A stretch of 64,000 bases of DNA from an uncultured Burkholderiaceae bacterium (GTDB taxonomy: Bacteria > Pseudomonadota > Gammaproteobacteria > Burkholderiales > Burkholderiaceae_B), in assembly GCA_934525625.1 (NCBI GenBank), contig CAKSZL010000004.1:1-64000 (forward strand). Direction: 5' to 3'. Each line of letters begins with the position of its first letter. The first letter of the stretch is position 1. The translations under genes and the position numbers were made by a program. This document shows positions 48,301 to 58,783 of this stretch, piece by piece. Under the pieces are notes generated by a model. That model saw only the letters and a program-made list of their open reading frames with translations, was not told where the DNA came from and made no database searches.

Positions 48301-48751
48301 GCGCATAGTCTTTGTGCCAGTTGCAAACCTCGATGCCGTAAACGGTATTGGGGCTGCCGAACAGGCGGATGAAGCGCTCGACCCATTCAATGCTGTCGCA
48401 CATCGGCGTGCCGCTGGGCGTGGTTACGCCGAACGCCACCGCTTCGGCGCCGCTTTCCCGGCGAATTTGCCGCAGTCGGTTCGCGGTTTCCGCCAGCGCC
48501 TCGTCCCAGGAAATCCGTACCCAGCCGGGATCGGCATCGCCCTTGGGCCGCGTTCGGCGCATAGGGTGAAGAATCCTGCGCGGGCTGTGAACGAGCTCCG
48601 GCGCGGCCTTCCCTTTGGTGCACACGGCTTTGCCGGTGGGATGATCGGGATTGGGCCGGACGCTGACAAGCCTGCCGTCCTCGACCGTATTGATCGTCCC
48701 GCAGCGGGAACGGCAAAGCGTGCAAAAGCCGGCCTTTTCTTCAACAGCCAT
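45356..48751 (-). CDS. Molybdopterin oxidoreductase fused to PDR-type reductase (paralogue 1)
   Basis: This 1131-residue cytoplasmic fusion has no signal peptide. Residues 1-60 hold a [4Fe-4S] motif (Cys10, 13, 17 and 44). The DMSO-reductase-type molybdopterin domain runs to about residue 790, with Cys143 in EVCNWHKDYAH as the probable Mo ligand. From about 800 comes a flavin domain (RRVYSLTGAA), an NAD domain (VLIAAGIGITPFISYLETL) and a C-terminal [2Fe-2S] ferredoxin (PSGCRVGQCESC, CFACQ), ordered as in phthalate dioxygenase reductase. It could thus take NADH electrons directly to a Mo centre. Substrate unknown. The sister gene is upstream at 49055. Confidence 0.82.
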   Translation of the reverse strand: MAVEEKAGFCTLCRSRCGTINTVEDGRLVSVRPNPDHPTGKAVCTKGKAAPELVHSPRRILHPMRRTRPKGDADPGWVRISWDEALAETANRLRQIRRESGAEAVAFGVTTPSGTPMCDSIEWVERFIRLFGSPNTVYGIEVCNWHKDYAHMFTFGCGMPTADYARSDLMILWGHNPANVWLSQATAIGDGQARGAKLMVIDPRCTALAAKADLWLRVRPGADAALALGLSHLLLAQEGYDEDFVRGWTNAPFLVRDDNGRFLREDDLCPKTDSSRNHYLVWDDTKQEVAVYDPAVEGPTPKAKRFALRGRYRVGGIACRPAFQHFADACAEYTPERVARITWIPESDIRAAARIIREARSIAYHAWTGVGQHTNATQTERAMATLYALTGSFDVPGGNVVWNRQRVNRVNPPSLLPAEQLEKALGVDERPLGPPAQGWITARDLYKAILEGQPYQVRAMMAFGGNPVVSHGDVEQAEQAFASLEFHVHCDLFETPTTHYADIVLPVNTPWEREGLRIGFEISAEAEELIQLRQRMVPPRGESRSDNDIVFDLAMRMGMEDEFFGGSLEAGWNHILQPLGLDVETLRKRPEGICRPVAQSYRKYADRLNGEWRGFATETRRVELYSEKLMRHGYAPVPVFVEPADSPVSQKRFPYVLSSAKSGYYCHSQHRSLASLRKRSPVPVVEIHPGLAASRNIRDGDWCVVSTRAGSARFEARLNDALDERVLVAEYGWWQACEDLGQPGYPVSGSKTSNFNALISADQLDTLSGSSPFRSFACDVALDPSQNPARRPWEGYRPFRVAAMHRETADVMRVAFEAVDGGQLPDYRPGQHLPICVDLGAQHGEVRRVYSLTGAAQQAQRTSYGIAVKRVKGGLMSSHIVDGMRLGDVVGLKAPGGHFVMPAATSSPVVLIAAGIGITPFISYLETLRGLERMPEVVLHYANQNSGAHAFARRLKSLQADLARLSIVNYYDQPLEGDRLGVDYDVRGRISSASFSDGDIARRARFYMCGPVPMMDALTEALTARGVHQFEIFKEEFRSPVTQIPLSDATFDVYFSRSKRRATWRSTDGSLLAFGEALGVAMPSGCRVGQCESCEVAVLQGKTLHLSPMEAEDGRCFACQAIPLSDVVLDV

Positions 48752-49054
48752 AATGAAGAACCGTTTGAGTACATGAGGCGATAAGGGCTAGGCGGCACCC
48801 GCTGTTGCAACAAGGCTTCAGCAGGGGGCAACCGAGCAACGCTTTCAGTATAGGAAGGGGGTGTTTATGCAGTACACGTTGTACCGACTAGGGTTTCCCC
48901 CGCCCGATGTATCAATCTGTAAACCGGTTGCCCGCTTGGGATTTTCAGTGGACTCCATCGCCGAGAACCCATGAAGGCGCTGCCGGCAAGCTGTCCGAAA
49001 AATAGGCCCGCCGCCCTTAAATATTCAGTGCACACACTATATTCAAGAGCGTTT
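48752..49054. other. Intergenic region between the two fusions, 303 bp
   Basis: No ORF is supported. It contains the inverted repeat GTACA-CGT-TGTAC at 48872-48884 and probably a promoter for the downstream fusion gene. No terminator is clear, so readthrough from the upstream fusion is possible. Confidence 0.5.
48872..48884. promoter_or_regulatory. Candidate operator, perfect inverted repeat
   Basis: GTACA and TGTAC flank a 3-base spacer, about 120 bases upstream of the start of the fusion gene at 48751. This size and symmetry suit a GntR- or LysR-like dimer. No regulator gene is present in the cluster. Confidence 0.4.
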
Positions 49055-52000
49055 TCAAATGTCCAGAATGAGGTCGGAACTGGGAATGGCCTGACAGGCG
49101 AAACATTTCCCTTCGTCGCTGTTGATCACAGCGGTAACATGCCGGACGTTGCCGGCGATGATGTCGAGCACGCAGCTCTCGCACTGCCCTACCCTGCACC
49201 CGCTGGGCATGACGATGCCCAATGCTTCCCCGAACTCCAGCAAACTGCCGTCGCTGGGGCGCCACGTGGCCTGGCACTGGGAACGCGCGAAACGCACGCT
49301 AAAAGCCTGGACTTCACTCAAGACCGGGCGTTCGGGAGTGCGGAACTCCTCCTTGAAAATATCGAATCGGGGGACGCCGCGTTCGATCAGGCCTTCCGCC
49401 AAGGTTTGCATCATTCCCGTCGGGCCGCACATGTAGAAGCGGGCGCGTCTTTTGATCAATTCGGCAGAAACGACGGAAGCGGTAAGACGGCCCAGCCGCT
49501 GATAGTCGAACTCGCTGCGGTCGGTTACCAGGGGCTGCTCGTAATAATTCAAAATAGTCACACGGGGAAGCCGGGCCCCCAGCTCGGCAAGCCTGGCCTT
49601 GAAGGCGTGCGTTTTGCTGTTCCAGGTTGCGTAATGCAGAATGACTTCGGGCGTGCTGTCTCCTTGCGCCAGGGTTTCCAGGTAGCTCATGAATGGCGTA
49701 ATGCCTATCCCCCCGGCAAAAAGAACGACCGGCAAGCCGGTTTGCCGCGGAATAATGAAACTGCCGCTGGGGGACTGCAAACGTACGGCATCGCCGACCT
49801 GCAAACCGCTGCTCAAATGAGCCGACATCACGCCGTCGGGAATATGCTTGACGGTAATCCGATAATGGCTGCGGTCGGCATCATCCGCCGCTCCGCTCAA
49901 TGAATACGTACGCGTTACTTCCCCATGAGGCGGCACATTGGCAAGGCGGGTCGATACGTGCTGCCCGGGCAGGAAATCTGGGAGCAGCCCGCCATCGGCG
50001 GACGCCAGGGTAATGGACAGCACGTCTTCGCACTCCCGCTCCAAGTGCGCGACCCGGAATGGCCGATACCCCGGCCATGGACGGCGCCTCGGGTCCAGCT
50101 GGGAATCGAGCTTGATACCGCACGCCAGCGACCGGTGGGGCACGGATCCGCTCAAGGGGTCGGCGCGGTCCGCGCTGACCAAGGAGTTGAAGCTGCTGCT
50201 CGAAGGGCCTGAAGTGGCGTAAGCGGGCTGCCCCAGGTCTTCACACGCTTGCCACCAGCCATAGTCCGCGACCAGAACCCTGGGATGCAGGGAATCGTTG
50301 AACTTCGCCTTGAGCCGCGCCTGGCCGGCAGGGGTGCTGACCACGACCCAGTCCCCATCCCGAATGTCATGCGCGCTACCGGTTTGCGCATGTATTTCGA
50401 TTTGGGGAAACGGCGCCCGCTTTCTCAGGGAAACCAAGCTGCGGTGCTGGCTGTGGCAGTAGTAGCCGCTCTTGCTCGACGTCAAGAGGTACGGAAACGC
50501 CGCGCGGTCGACGCAATCGCCGGCCGGCTCGGCGTACCGCGGCACAGGCGGATAGCCATGGCGCAACAGCTTTTCCGAATACAGCTCGACCAGCCCGGTT
50601 TCGGTGTCGAAACCGCGCAAGCCATTTGCCGTGCGGTCGGCATACTTTTGGTAAGACTGTTCCAAAGGGCGGTATATGCCTTCCGGATGGCGCCGCAAGG
50701 TTTCGACGTCCAGCCCCAAAGGCGCCAGAATATGGTTCCAGCCGGCCTCCAGACTGCCCCCGAAAAATTCGCTCTCCATGCCCAGGCGCACGGCCAAGTC
50801 GAAGACGACGTCGTTGTCCGACCGCGACTCGCCCTGCGCCGGCACCATTTGCTGGCGCAGTTGAATCAGCTCTTCCGCTTTGGCGCTCACCTCGAAGCCC
50901 ACGCGCAAGCCTTCGCGCTCCCAGGGGGTATTGATGGGCAGCAGGATGTCCGCAAATTTTGAAGTGGGCGTTTCAAAAAGGTCGCAGTGGACGTGAAATT
51001 CGAGTTGCGCGAAGGCCTGTTCGGCCCGCGCCACGTCGCCTTGCGAAACCACCGGATTGCTGCCGAACGCCATGAATGCGCGCACGCGGTAAGGCTCGCC
51101 TTCGAGCACGGCACGGTAAAGATCGCAAGCGCTGACCCAGCCCTGGGCGGGCGGGCCCAATGGCTTGGTATCCAGGCCCAGCGCCTTGTTGCGCTGCGCT
51201 TCAGGCAGAAGCTCCAGCGCGTTCACGCGATTCGCCGGCTGGCGATTCCAGAGCACGTTCCCGCCTGATACGTCGAAGCAGCCGGTCAGCGCATACAAGG
51301 TGGCCACGGCGCGTTCGGTCTGGCTGGCATTGCCGCTTTGGGCAATCCCCGTCCACGCGTGATACGCCACCTTGCGTGAGGCCATCAATAAACGGGCCGC
51401 GGCGCGCAGGTCGTCCGCCGGCACCCAGGTGAGGCTCTCGACGTGCTCCGGCGTATACGCGGCACAGGCATCCGCAAAGTGCTGGAACGCGGGCCGGCAC
51501 GCCACGCCATTGATCTCGTAGCTGCCGTAGAGGGCATAGTCCTTGCCATCGGCGCCGGACGCCGCATTCCTGGGAACAGGCCGATTCTCGGCAAGGCTCC
51601 AGCACACATAGCCGGCGCTCGCCGATTGCGGCGAGAGATCGGTTTCGCGCAGGAACAGCCCATTGTCGTCGCGCACCAGCAAAGGCGCGTTGGTCCAGTT
51701 GCGCACAAAGCCTTCATCGAAGCCCCGTTCGGCCAACATGATGTGCGACAAGCCCAGCGCCAACGCAGCGTCGGCGCCGGGCCGCACCCGGAGCCAATGC
51801 TCCGCCTGCCCAGCCAAGGCGGTGCACCGCGGGTCGACCACGATCATTTTCGCGCCGCGCGAACGGCCTTCGCTAATGGCCGCCGCCTGCGAAAGCCACA
51901 CGTTGGCGGGGTTGTGCCCCCATAGCAGTATCAGGTCGCTATTGGCGTAGTCCGCCGTGGGAATGCCACAGCCGAATGTGAAGCGATGGGCATAATCCTT

Positions 52001-52438
52001 ATGCCAATTGCAGATTTCCGTTGCATAGCAGATGTTGGGGCTGCCGAACAGGCGAATGAATCTTTCTACCCATTCAATGCTGTCGCAAAGCGGCGTACCG
52101 CTAGGGGTGGACACGCCGAAGGCCACGGCCTGCGCACCCGATTCGTCGCGGATGCCGCCAAGCCGCTTCGCCACCTCGTCCAAGGCTTCGTCCCAGGAGA
52201 TTCTCGTCCAGCCGGGATCGGCGTCGCCCTTGGGCCGCGTGCGGCGCATGGGATGCAGGACTCGTCGGGGATTGTGAACCAGCTCCGGCGCAGCTTTGCC
52301 TTTGGTGCACATGGCCTTGCCGGTAGGATGGCCGGTGGCCGGCCGCACGCTGATCAATCGGTCGTTATGGACGAGACTAATGGACCCACAGCGCGAACGG
52401 CAGAGGGTGCAAAAACCGATCTTCTCTTCTGGTGGCAT
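49055..52438 (-). CDS. Molybdopterin oxidoreductase fused to PDR-type reductase (paralogue 2)
   Basis: This 1127-residue protein has the same layout as its neighbour and aligns with it end to end. The [4Fe-4S] cysteines are at 10, 13, 17 and 44, and Cys143 lies in EICNWHKDYAH. The reductase part has RTYSLSGAA, VLFAGGIGITPFMSYLETL and the final PSGCRVGQCESC, CFACQ. The two are tandem paralogues, clearly more than half identical by eye. Conservation of every cofactor ligand suggests both are active, perhaps on different substrates. It is the first gene of a block that may continue through the sister gene into the ABC transporter. The promoter lies in the 153 bp after uvrB. Confidence 0.82.
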   Translation of the reverse strand: MPPEEKIGFCTLCRSRCGSISLVHNDRLISVRPATGHPTGKAMCTKGKAAPELVHNPRRVLHPMRRTRPKGDADPGWTRISWDEALDEVAKRLGGIRDESGAQAVAFGVSTPSGTPLCDSIEWVERFIRLFGSPNICYATEICNWHKDYAHRFTFGCGIPTADYANSDLILLWGHNPANVWLSQAAAISEGRSRGAKMIVVDPRCTALAGQAEHWLRVRPGADAALALGLSHIMLAERGFDEGFVRNWTNAPLLVRDDNGLFLRETDLSPQSASAGYVCWSLAENRPVPRNAASGADGKDYALYGSYEINGVACRPAFQHFADACAAYTPEHVESLTWVPADDLRAAARLLMASRKVAYHAWTGIAQSGNASQTERAVATLYALTGCFDVSGGNVLWNRQPANRVNALELLPEAQRNKALGLDTKPLGPPAQGWVSACDLYRAVLEGEPYRVRAFMAFGSNPVVSQGDVARAEQAFAQLEFHVHCDLFETPTSKFADILLPINTPWEREGLRVGFEVSAKAEELIQLRQQMVPAQGESRSDNDVVFDLAVRLGMESEFFGGSLEAGWNHILAPLGLDVETLRRHPEGIYRPLEQSYQKYADRTANGLRGFDTETGLVELYSEKLLRHGYPPVPRYAEPAGDCVDRAAFPYLLTSSKSGYYCHSQHRSLVSLRKRAPFPQIEIHAQTGSAHDIRDGDWVVVSTPAGQARLKAKFNDSLHPRVLVADYGWWQACEDLGQPAYATSGPSSSSFNSLVSADRADPLSGSVPHRSLACGIKLDSQLDPRRRPWPGYRPFRVAHLERECEDVLSITLASADGGLLPDFLPGQHVSTRLANVPPHGEVTRTYSLSGAADDADRSHYRITVKHIPDGVMSAHLSSGLQVGDAVRLQSPSGSFIIPRQTGLPVVLFAGGIGITPFMSYLETLAQGDSTPEVILHYATWNSKTHAFKARLAELGARLPRVTILNYYEQPLVTDRSEFDYQRLGRLTASVVSAELIKRRARFYMCGPTGMMQTLAEGLIERGVPRFDIFKEEFRTPERPVLSEVQAFSVRFARSQCQATWRPSDGSLLEFGEALGIVMPSGCRVGQCESCVLDIIAGNVRHVTAVINSDEGKCFACQAIPSSDLILDI

Positions 52439-52591
52439 AGCGGCACTTGGTATTCAGCCGTCCTTGATTGGCGCATTCTCAAGCGCCCAGCCGTCACGGC
52501 GCGGGCTGGCATGGAGCGGTGGCAGTTCGTATATTGAATTCCAAACCGCAGGCCCCCGCCATTGGGAATTACCTTCGCTTGCAGAACCAGC

Positions 52592-54634
<2,043 letters not shown>

Positions 54635-54749
54635 GTAGGGAGCGGCCCTCGTTTCTGGACAAGTTCAGGGTTAACCCCTTATTATCACACATGGGCTCTT
54701 TGTTTCACTAGTGAGACCCATACCTCTTCCCACCCTCATCAGCCGACAA

Positions 54750-55967
54750 ATGTCATCTATCTTCGCTCCCGTCGAACTCGCTCCCCGCGACCCCATTCTT
54801 GGCCTCACCGAACAATTCAACGCCGATACGCGCAGCCAGAAAGTCAATCTGGGCGTGGGTGTCTACGGCGATGAAAAAGGCCGCCTGCCCTTGCTGCAAG
54901 CCGTGCAGCAGGCCGAGGCCCGTCTGCTGGCCACGCCCCGCGCGCGCGGCTACCAGCCCATCGACGGGGCGCCCGCCTACAACAAGGCCGCCCAGACACT
55001 GCTGCTGGGCGCCGACCACCCCGCCGTCACCGAAGGCCGCGCCGTCACGGTGCAAACCCTGGGCGGCACGGGCGCGCTGAAGATCGGCGCCGATTTCCTG
55101 CGCCAGTGGCTGCCGCAGGCGCGCGTCGCCATCAGCAACCCCAGCTGGGAAAACCACCGCGCGCTGTTCGAGCGCGCCGGCTTCGGCGTGGACAACTACC
55201 CGTATTACGACGCGGCCACCAACGGCCTGGATTTCGAAGGCATGATCGGCCATCTGGAAACCCTGCCGGCCGGCACCATCGTCGTGCTGCACGCCTGCTG
55301 CCACAACCCCACCGGCATCGACCCCTCGGCCGAACAATGGCAGCGCATCGCCGCCGCCGTCCAGGCCCGCGGCCTGCTGCCCTTCATCGACATGGCCTAC
55401 CAGGGCTTCGGCGACGGCCTGCAGGAAGACGCCGCCACGGTGCGCCTGTTCGCCGGCCTGGGCATCAACGTCGTCATCAGCTCTTCGTTCTCGAAGTCGT
55501 TCTCGCTGTACGGCGAGCGCGTGGGCGCGCTGACCCTGATCACCGCCGACACCGACGAAAGCGCGCGCGTGCTCAGCCAGCTCAAGCGCACCATCCGCAC
55601 CAACTACTCCAACCCGCCCACGCACGGCGGCGCCATCGTTTCCACGGTGCTCAACACGCCCGAACTGGCCCAGTTGTGGGAAGAGGAACTGGCCCAGATG
55701 CGCAACCGCATCCGCGACATGCGCAGCCAACTGGTGGGCAAGCTGGGCACGCTGGGCGTGGACCGCGATTTCAGCTTCATCCTGAGCCAGCGCGGCATGT
55801 TCTCGTACTCGGGCCTGAGCCCCGAGCAGGTGGCGCGCCTGTGCAGCGAATTCGGCATCTACGCGGTAGGCACCGGGCGCATCTGCGTCTCGGCGCTCAA
55901 CCCCGGCAACATCGAATACGTGGCCGAATCCATCGCCCAGGTTTACAAAACCCCGCAGGCAGCATAA
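54750..55967 (+). CDS. tyrB: Aromatic amino acid aminotransferase
   Basis: This 405-residue class I PLP aminotransferase has the PLP lysine in SSSFSKSFSLYGERVGAL, the substrate-binding arginine near the C terminus in GRICVSALN, and HACCHNPTGIDPS for the cofactor ring. It belongs to the AspC/TyrB subgroup; the choice of TyrB over AspC is by general resemblance. ATG 54750 was chosen (MSSIFAPVELAPRDPILGL is the usual start). Confidence 0.87.
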   Translation: MSSIFAPVELAPRDPILGLTEQFNADTRSQKVNLGVGVYGDEKGRLPLLQAVQQAEARLLATPRARGYQPIDGAPAYNKAAQTLLLGADHPAVTEGRAVTVQTLGGTGALKIGADFLRQWLPQARVAISNPSWENHRALFERAGFGVDNYPYYDAATNGLDFEGMIGHLETLPAGTIVVLHACCHNPTGIDPSAEQWQRIAAAVQARGLLPFIDMAYQGFGDGLQEDAATVRLFAGLGINVVISSSFSKSFSLYGERVGALTLITADTDESARVLSQLKRTIRTNYSNPPTHGGAIVSTVLNTPELAQLWEEELAQMRNRIRDMRSQLVGKLGTLGVDRDFSFILSQRGMFSYSGLSPEQVARLCSEFGIYAVGTGRICVSALNPGNIEYVAESIAQVYKTPQAA

Positions 55968-56220
55968 AATAGCTGTCTTTTGGCGCAAGCCTATTTAGTG
56001 TATTAGTACGCTGCTGCTATAGGTTTGCAGGTATTAATGCCGTTTTACAGATTTTGCGCCCGCCGGCTTGCGGCGGCTCGTCCGAAAACGTGGTGCTTCA
56101 GCTCGTGTTTTCAGGCCCGCCGCCGCGATCGATCGAAGCAGGCCAAATCATACGATCACAGCCGCGGTATCCGTACAGGGCGCGGTACTCTGTTTATAGA
56201 TTCAGCACTTTACACATACT

Positions 56221-56487
56221 ATGGCCAATTCTGCCCAAGCTCGTAAGCGCGCCCGCCAAGCGGTTGCCCGCAACAAACACAACTCCAGCCTGCGTTCCAT
56301 GATGCGCACTTCCATCAAGCGCGTCCGCGAAGCCATCGCCGCCGGCGACCAAGCCGCCGCCAACGAAGTCTTCCGCAAGGCCAGCAGCGTCATCGACCGC
56401 GTGGCCGACAAGAACGTCGTGCACAAGAACAAGGCCGCTCGCCACAAGAGCCGCCTGGCCGCCGCCATCAAAGGCCTGGCAGCCTGA
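56221..56487 (+). CDS. rpsT: 30S ribosomal protein S20
   Basis: This 88-residue basic protein ([20 protein letters not shown]) has the conserved [11 protein letters not shown] and AARHKSRLA segments. It binds 16S rRNA. It is monocistronic with a good terminator. The 253-bp region upstream (55968-56220) holds no other gene I can support and probably the rpsT promoter. Confidence 0.96.
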   Translation: MANSAQARKRARQAVARNKHNSSLRSMMRTSIKRVREAIAAGDQAAANEVFRKASSVIDRVADKNVVHKNKAARHKSRLAAAIKGLAA

Positions 56488-56532
56488 TTGCCGTGTCGGC
56501 CGGTTCGTCCGGCTGATTCATTGCCGTCGCAT

Positions 56533-56558
56533 AAACCCCGGGCTTATCCGGGGTTTTT
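56533..56558 (+). terminator. Terminator of rpsT
   Basis: AAACCCCGG (56533-56541) pairs with CCGGGGTTT (56548-56556), running into a T-run. Confidence 0.9.
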
Positions 56559-56580
56559 GTTTATCTGAACACGCCCGCAC

Positions 56581-57564
56581 ATGACAGCCCCTGCCCTGCC
56601 CGTTCTGCTCCTGTGTTTCGAACTGCCGCCGTCCGCGCCAGCCGATAGCCTGGCCCGCCTGCAAGCGCATTACGAGGTGATCCCGCTGTGGCTGGCCGAC
56701 GATCGCGCCGCCTGCATCGCCCGGCACCGGGAACACATACAGGTGCTGGCCACCAACGCCTTCCTCCCCACCGACGCCGCCTTCATCGACCAGTTTCCCG
56801 CCTTGCGGGCCATCTGCAACCTGGGCGTCGGCTACGACAACATCGACGTGGCCCATGCCCGCCAGCGCGGCATCGTGGTCAGCAACACGCCCGGCGTGCT
56901 GGACGACTGCGTCGCCGACCTGGGCTTCGGCTTGATGCTGGCCGCCTTGCGCGGCATGGGCCAAGCCGAGCGCTACGCCCGCGCCGGCAAATGGACGACC
57001 CGTCTGCCCGCCTTGCCGCTGGGGCGGCGCGTTACCGGCAAGCGCCTGGGCATCGTCGGCCTGGGCCGCATTGGTCTGGCCATCGCCCAGCGCGCGCAGG
57101 GCTTTGCCATGCCCATCCGCTATCACAACCGCCGGGCGCGCAACGACGTGCCTTACGAATACGCCGACAGCCTGCGCGAACTGGCCGGCTGGGCCGACAT
57201 TCTGATGGTCGCCACCACGGGCGGGCCCGGCACCCGGCACCTGATAGACGCCGACGTACTGCGCGCGCTCGGCCCCGAGGGCTTTCTCATCAACATCGCG
57301 CGCGGCTCGGTCGTCGATGAGTCCGCGCTGGTCCAGGCCTTGGAACAAGGCGTCATCGCCGGCGCGGGGCTGGACGTCTTCGACGACGAGCCTCACATCC
57401 CGCCAGCCCTGCTGACGCTGGAAAACGTGGTGCCGATGCCGCACATCGCCAGCGCCACCCTGGAAACCCGCCAGGCCATGGTGGGCTTGATGGTGGACAA
57501 TCTGTGCAGCTATGCGGCGAACGGACGCCTGGTAACCGAGGTTCAAGATAGGCCAGTCGTCTAG
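56581..57564 (+). CDS. D-2-hydroxyacid dehydrogenase
   Basis: This 327-residue NAD(P) oxidoreductase has nucleotide motif LGIVGLGRIGLAIAQRA and catalytic residues Arg in NIARGSVVDE, Glu in DVFDDEPHIP and His in MPHIASATLETR. NLGVGYDNIDV is also family-typical. Sequence flavour suggests a glyoxylate/hydroxypyruvate reductase or similar; exact substrate is not certain. It starts 23 bp after the rpsT terminator. Confidence 0.85.
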   Translation: MTAPALPVLLLCFELPPSAPADSLARLQAHYEVIPLWLADDRAACIARHREHIQVLATNAFLPTDAAFIDQFPALRAICNLGVGYDNIDVAHARQRGIVVSNTPGVLDDCVADLGFGLMLAALRGMGQAERYARAGKWTTRLPALPLGRRVTGKRLGIVGLGRIGLAIAQRAQGFAMPIRYHNRRARNDVPYEYADSLRELAGWADILMVATTGGPGTRHLIDADVLRALGPEGFLINIARGSVVDESALVQALEQGVIAGAGLDVFDDEPHIPPALLTLENVVPMPHIASATLETRQAMVGLMVDNLCSYAANGRLVTEVQDRPVV

Positions 57565-57640
57565 AAAGCGCCCCCCCACGGCGCGCCTGCGGCTTGCCGC
57601 TCCTTCAGAAAACGCTTTTCCCGCAGGGCGGCCCGGCGGC

Positions 57641-57694
57641 GATAAAACAGCCTTTGAATACCTGTTGCGCAGGTTGTTCAAAGGCCGTTTTATT
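57641..57694. terminator. Long imperfect inverted repeat, bidirectional terminator
   Basis: Arms of about 24 bases (GATAAAACAGCCTTTGAA and its near-complement ending CCGTTTTAT) surround a short loop. It lies between the convergent dehydrogenase and copper-chaperone genes. Confidence 0.6.
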
Positions 57695-57701
57695 CAACGC
57701 C

Positions 57702-58256
57702 TCATTCCAGCGCCGAAGGCGGCTTCACAGCGCACGCCACCGGCAACGGCCCGCCCCGGTCGAATTGGAACAACAGCGTTTCCGTGGCGCCAACCTCCAG
57801 CGCACGCTTGGATTGCTCCAGCATGACGTGATAGCCGTTGCCCGTGGTGAAGGCGAATTCTCCGCCGGCGGGAACCCGGATGGGACCGGCATGAACCATT
57901 TTGCTCATGCCGCCCTCTTCGCGGTTCACGTGCAGCATGGCGTGGCCGAAGGCGTCCGACCGCACGCCCGTGAGGGCGATGTCCTGGCCAGATTCGTTGA
58001 GCACCTTGAAATACCCGGCGGAAGGCAGGTGGCTGGGCAAGGCGCGTATCCAGCAGCCTTGCACCGAGACCTGCGCGGGCGGCTCGCCCCGGGCCGAAGC
58101 GGCGTCGGCCGCGGACATGTGCGCGCCGTGGCCGCCGTGCGACTGCCCGTGCTGCTCGTGCCCATGATGGTGCACGGATTCATCGGCCGCCTGTATCGGC
58201 CCCGCCATGCCCGCAAACGCCAGCGGCAGCAGAACCATCAAAGACTTCAGCGTCAT
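57702..58256 (-). CDS. PCu(A)C-family copper chaperone with His-rich arm
   Basis: This 184-residue periplasmic protein has a signal peptide (MTLKSLMVLLPLAFAGMAGPIQA), then a disordered His-rich segment (HHHGHEQHGQSHGGHGAH) and the PCu(A)C domain with Met/His ligands (AMLHVNREEGGMSKMVHAG; GYHVML). Members deliver copper to cytochrome oxidase in the periplasm. It is 11 bp downstream of a second PCu(A)C gene, forming an operon. Confidence 0.85.
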   Translation of the reverse strand: MTLKSLMVLLPLAFAGMAGPIQAADESVHHHGHEQHGQSHGGHGAHMSAADAASARGEPPAQVSVQGCWIRALPSHLPSAGYFKVLNESGQDIALTGVRSDAFGHAMLHVNREEGGMSKMVHAGPIRVPAGGEFAFTTGNGYHVMLEQSKRALEVGATETLLFQFDRGGPLPVACAVKPPSALE

Positions 58257-58267
58257 GGCGGCTCCTC

Positions 58268-58759
58268 TCAGCGGCTGCCGTGCGGATGGCCGTGGCCGCC
58301 CGAATGGCCCGCCCCGGCGCCGCCGTGCGTCAAGGCGCGCACGGGCACGTCCAGCTTCATGGCCTCGCGTTGGCCGTCGCGCTCGAACACCAGCGTCAGG
58401 GCGACCTGTTCGCCTTCCTTCAGTTGCTTGGCCAGGCCGAGCAGCATGATGTGGTAGCCGCCGGGCGCCAGCGCCACCGTTTGGCCCGCGGGCAAGTCCA
58501 GCGCCGCGATCTGGCGCATGCGCATGACGTTGTCCTGCATCGCCATCTCGTGGATCTCGGCATGCTCGGCCGCCGGCGACTCGACGTCGACCAGCCGCGT
58601 ATCGGCATCCGGCGTCAGCTCCATGAACACGCCCGCGGCCGGCTGGCCCGGCACCGTGGCGCGCGCCCACGCATGGGCGACCTGCACGTCGGCCCGCGCA
58701 GCGGCCATGCCCACCACCCAGGCCGCCAGAAAGACGGCGGATTTACCAAGAAATTTCAT
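58268..58759 (-). CDS. PCu(A)C-family copper chaperone
   Basis: This 163-residue periplasmic protein has a signal peptide (MKFLGKSAVFLAAWVVGMAAARA) and the H-M-x10-M-x21-H-x-M type site (EIHEMAMQDNVMRM; GGYHIMLLG). The C terminus ends GGHGHPHGSR, a short extra His-rich tail. It is the first gene of the pair with 57702-58256. Confidence 0.87.
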   Translation of the reverse strand: MKFLGKSAVFLAAWVVGMAAARADVQVAHAWARATVPGQPAAGVFMELTPDADTRLVDVESPAAEHAEIHEMAMQDNVMRMRQIAALDLPAGQTVALAPGGYHIMLLGLAKQLKEGEQVALTLVFERDGQREAMKLDVPVRALTHGGAGAGHSGGHGHPHGSR

Positions 58760-58783
58760 GATCGAACTCCAATTCGGTAAGCA

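Noticed and set aside
45437..48784. Plus-strand open frame of over 1100 codons
   Set aside because: It lies fully antisense to the molybdoenzyme fusion, has Arg/His/Ala-rich composition and no motif. Long antisense frames are expected in high-GC genes with strong codon bias.
55968..56220. Small gene upstream of rpsT
   Set aside because: Short frames there have no ribosome site and unbiased codon use; the region is better explained as the rpsT promoter and leader.
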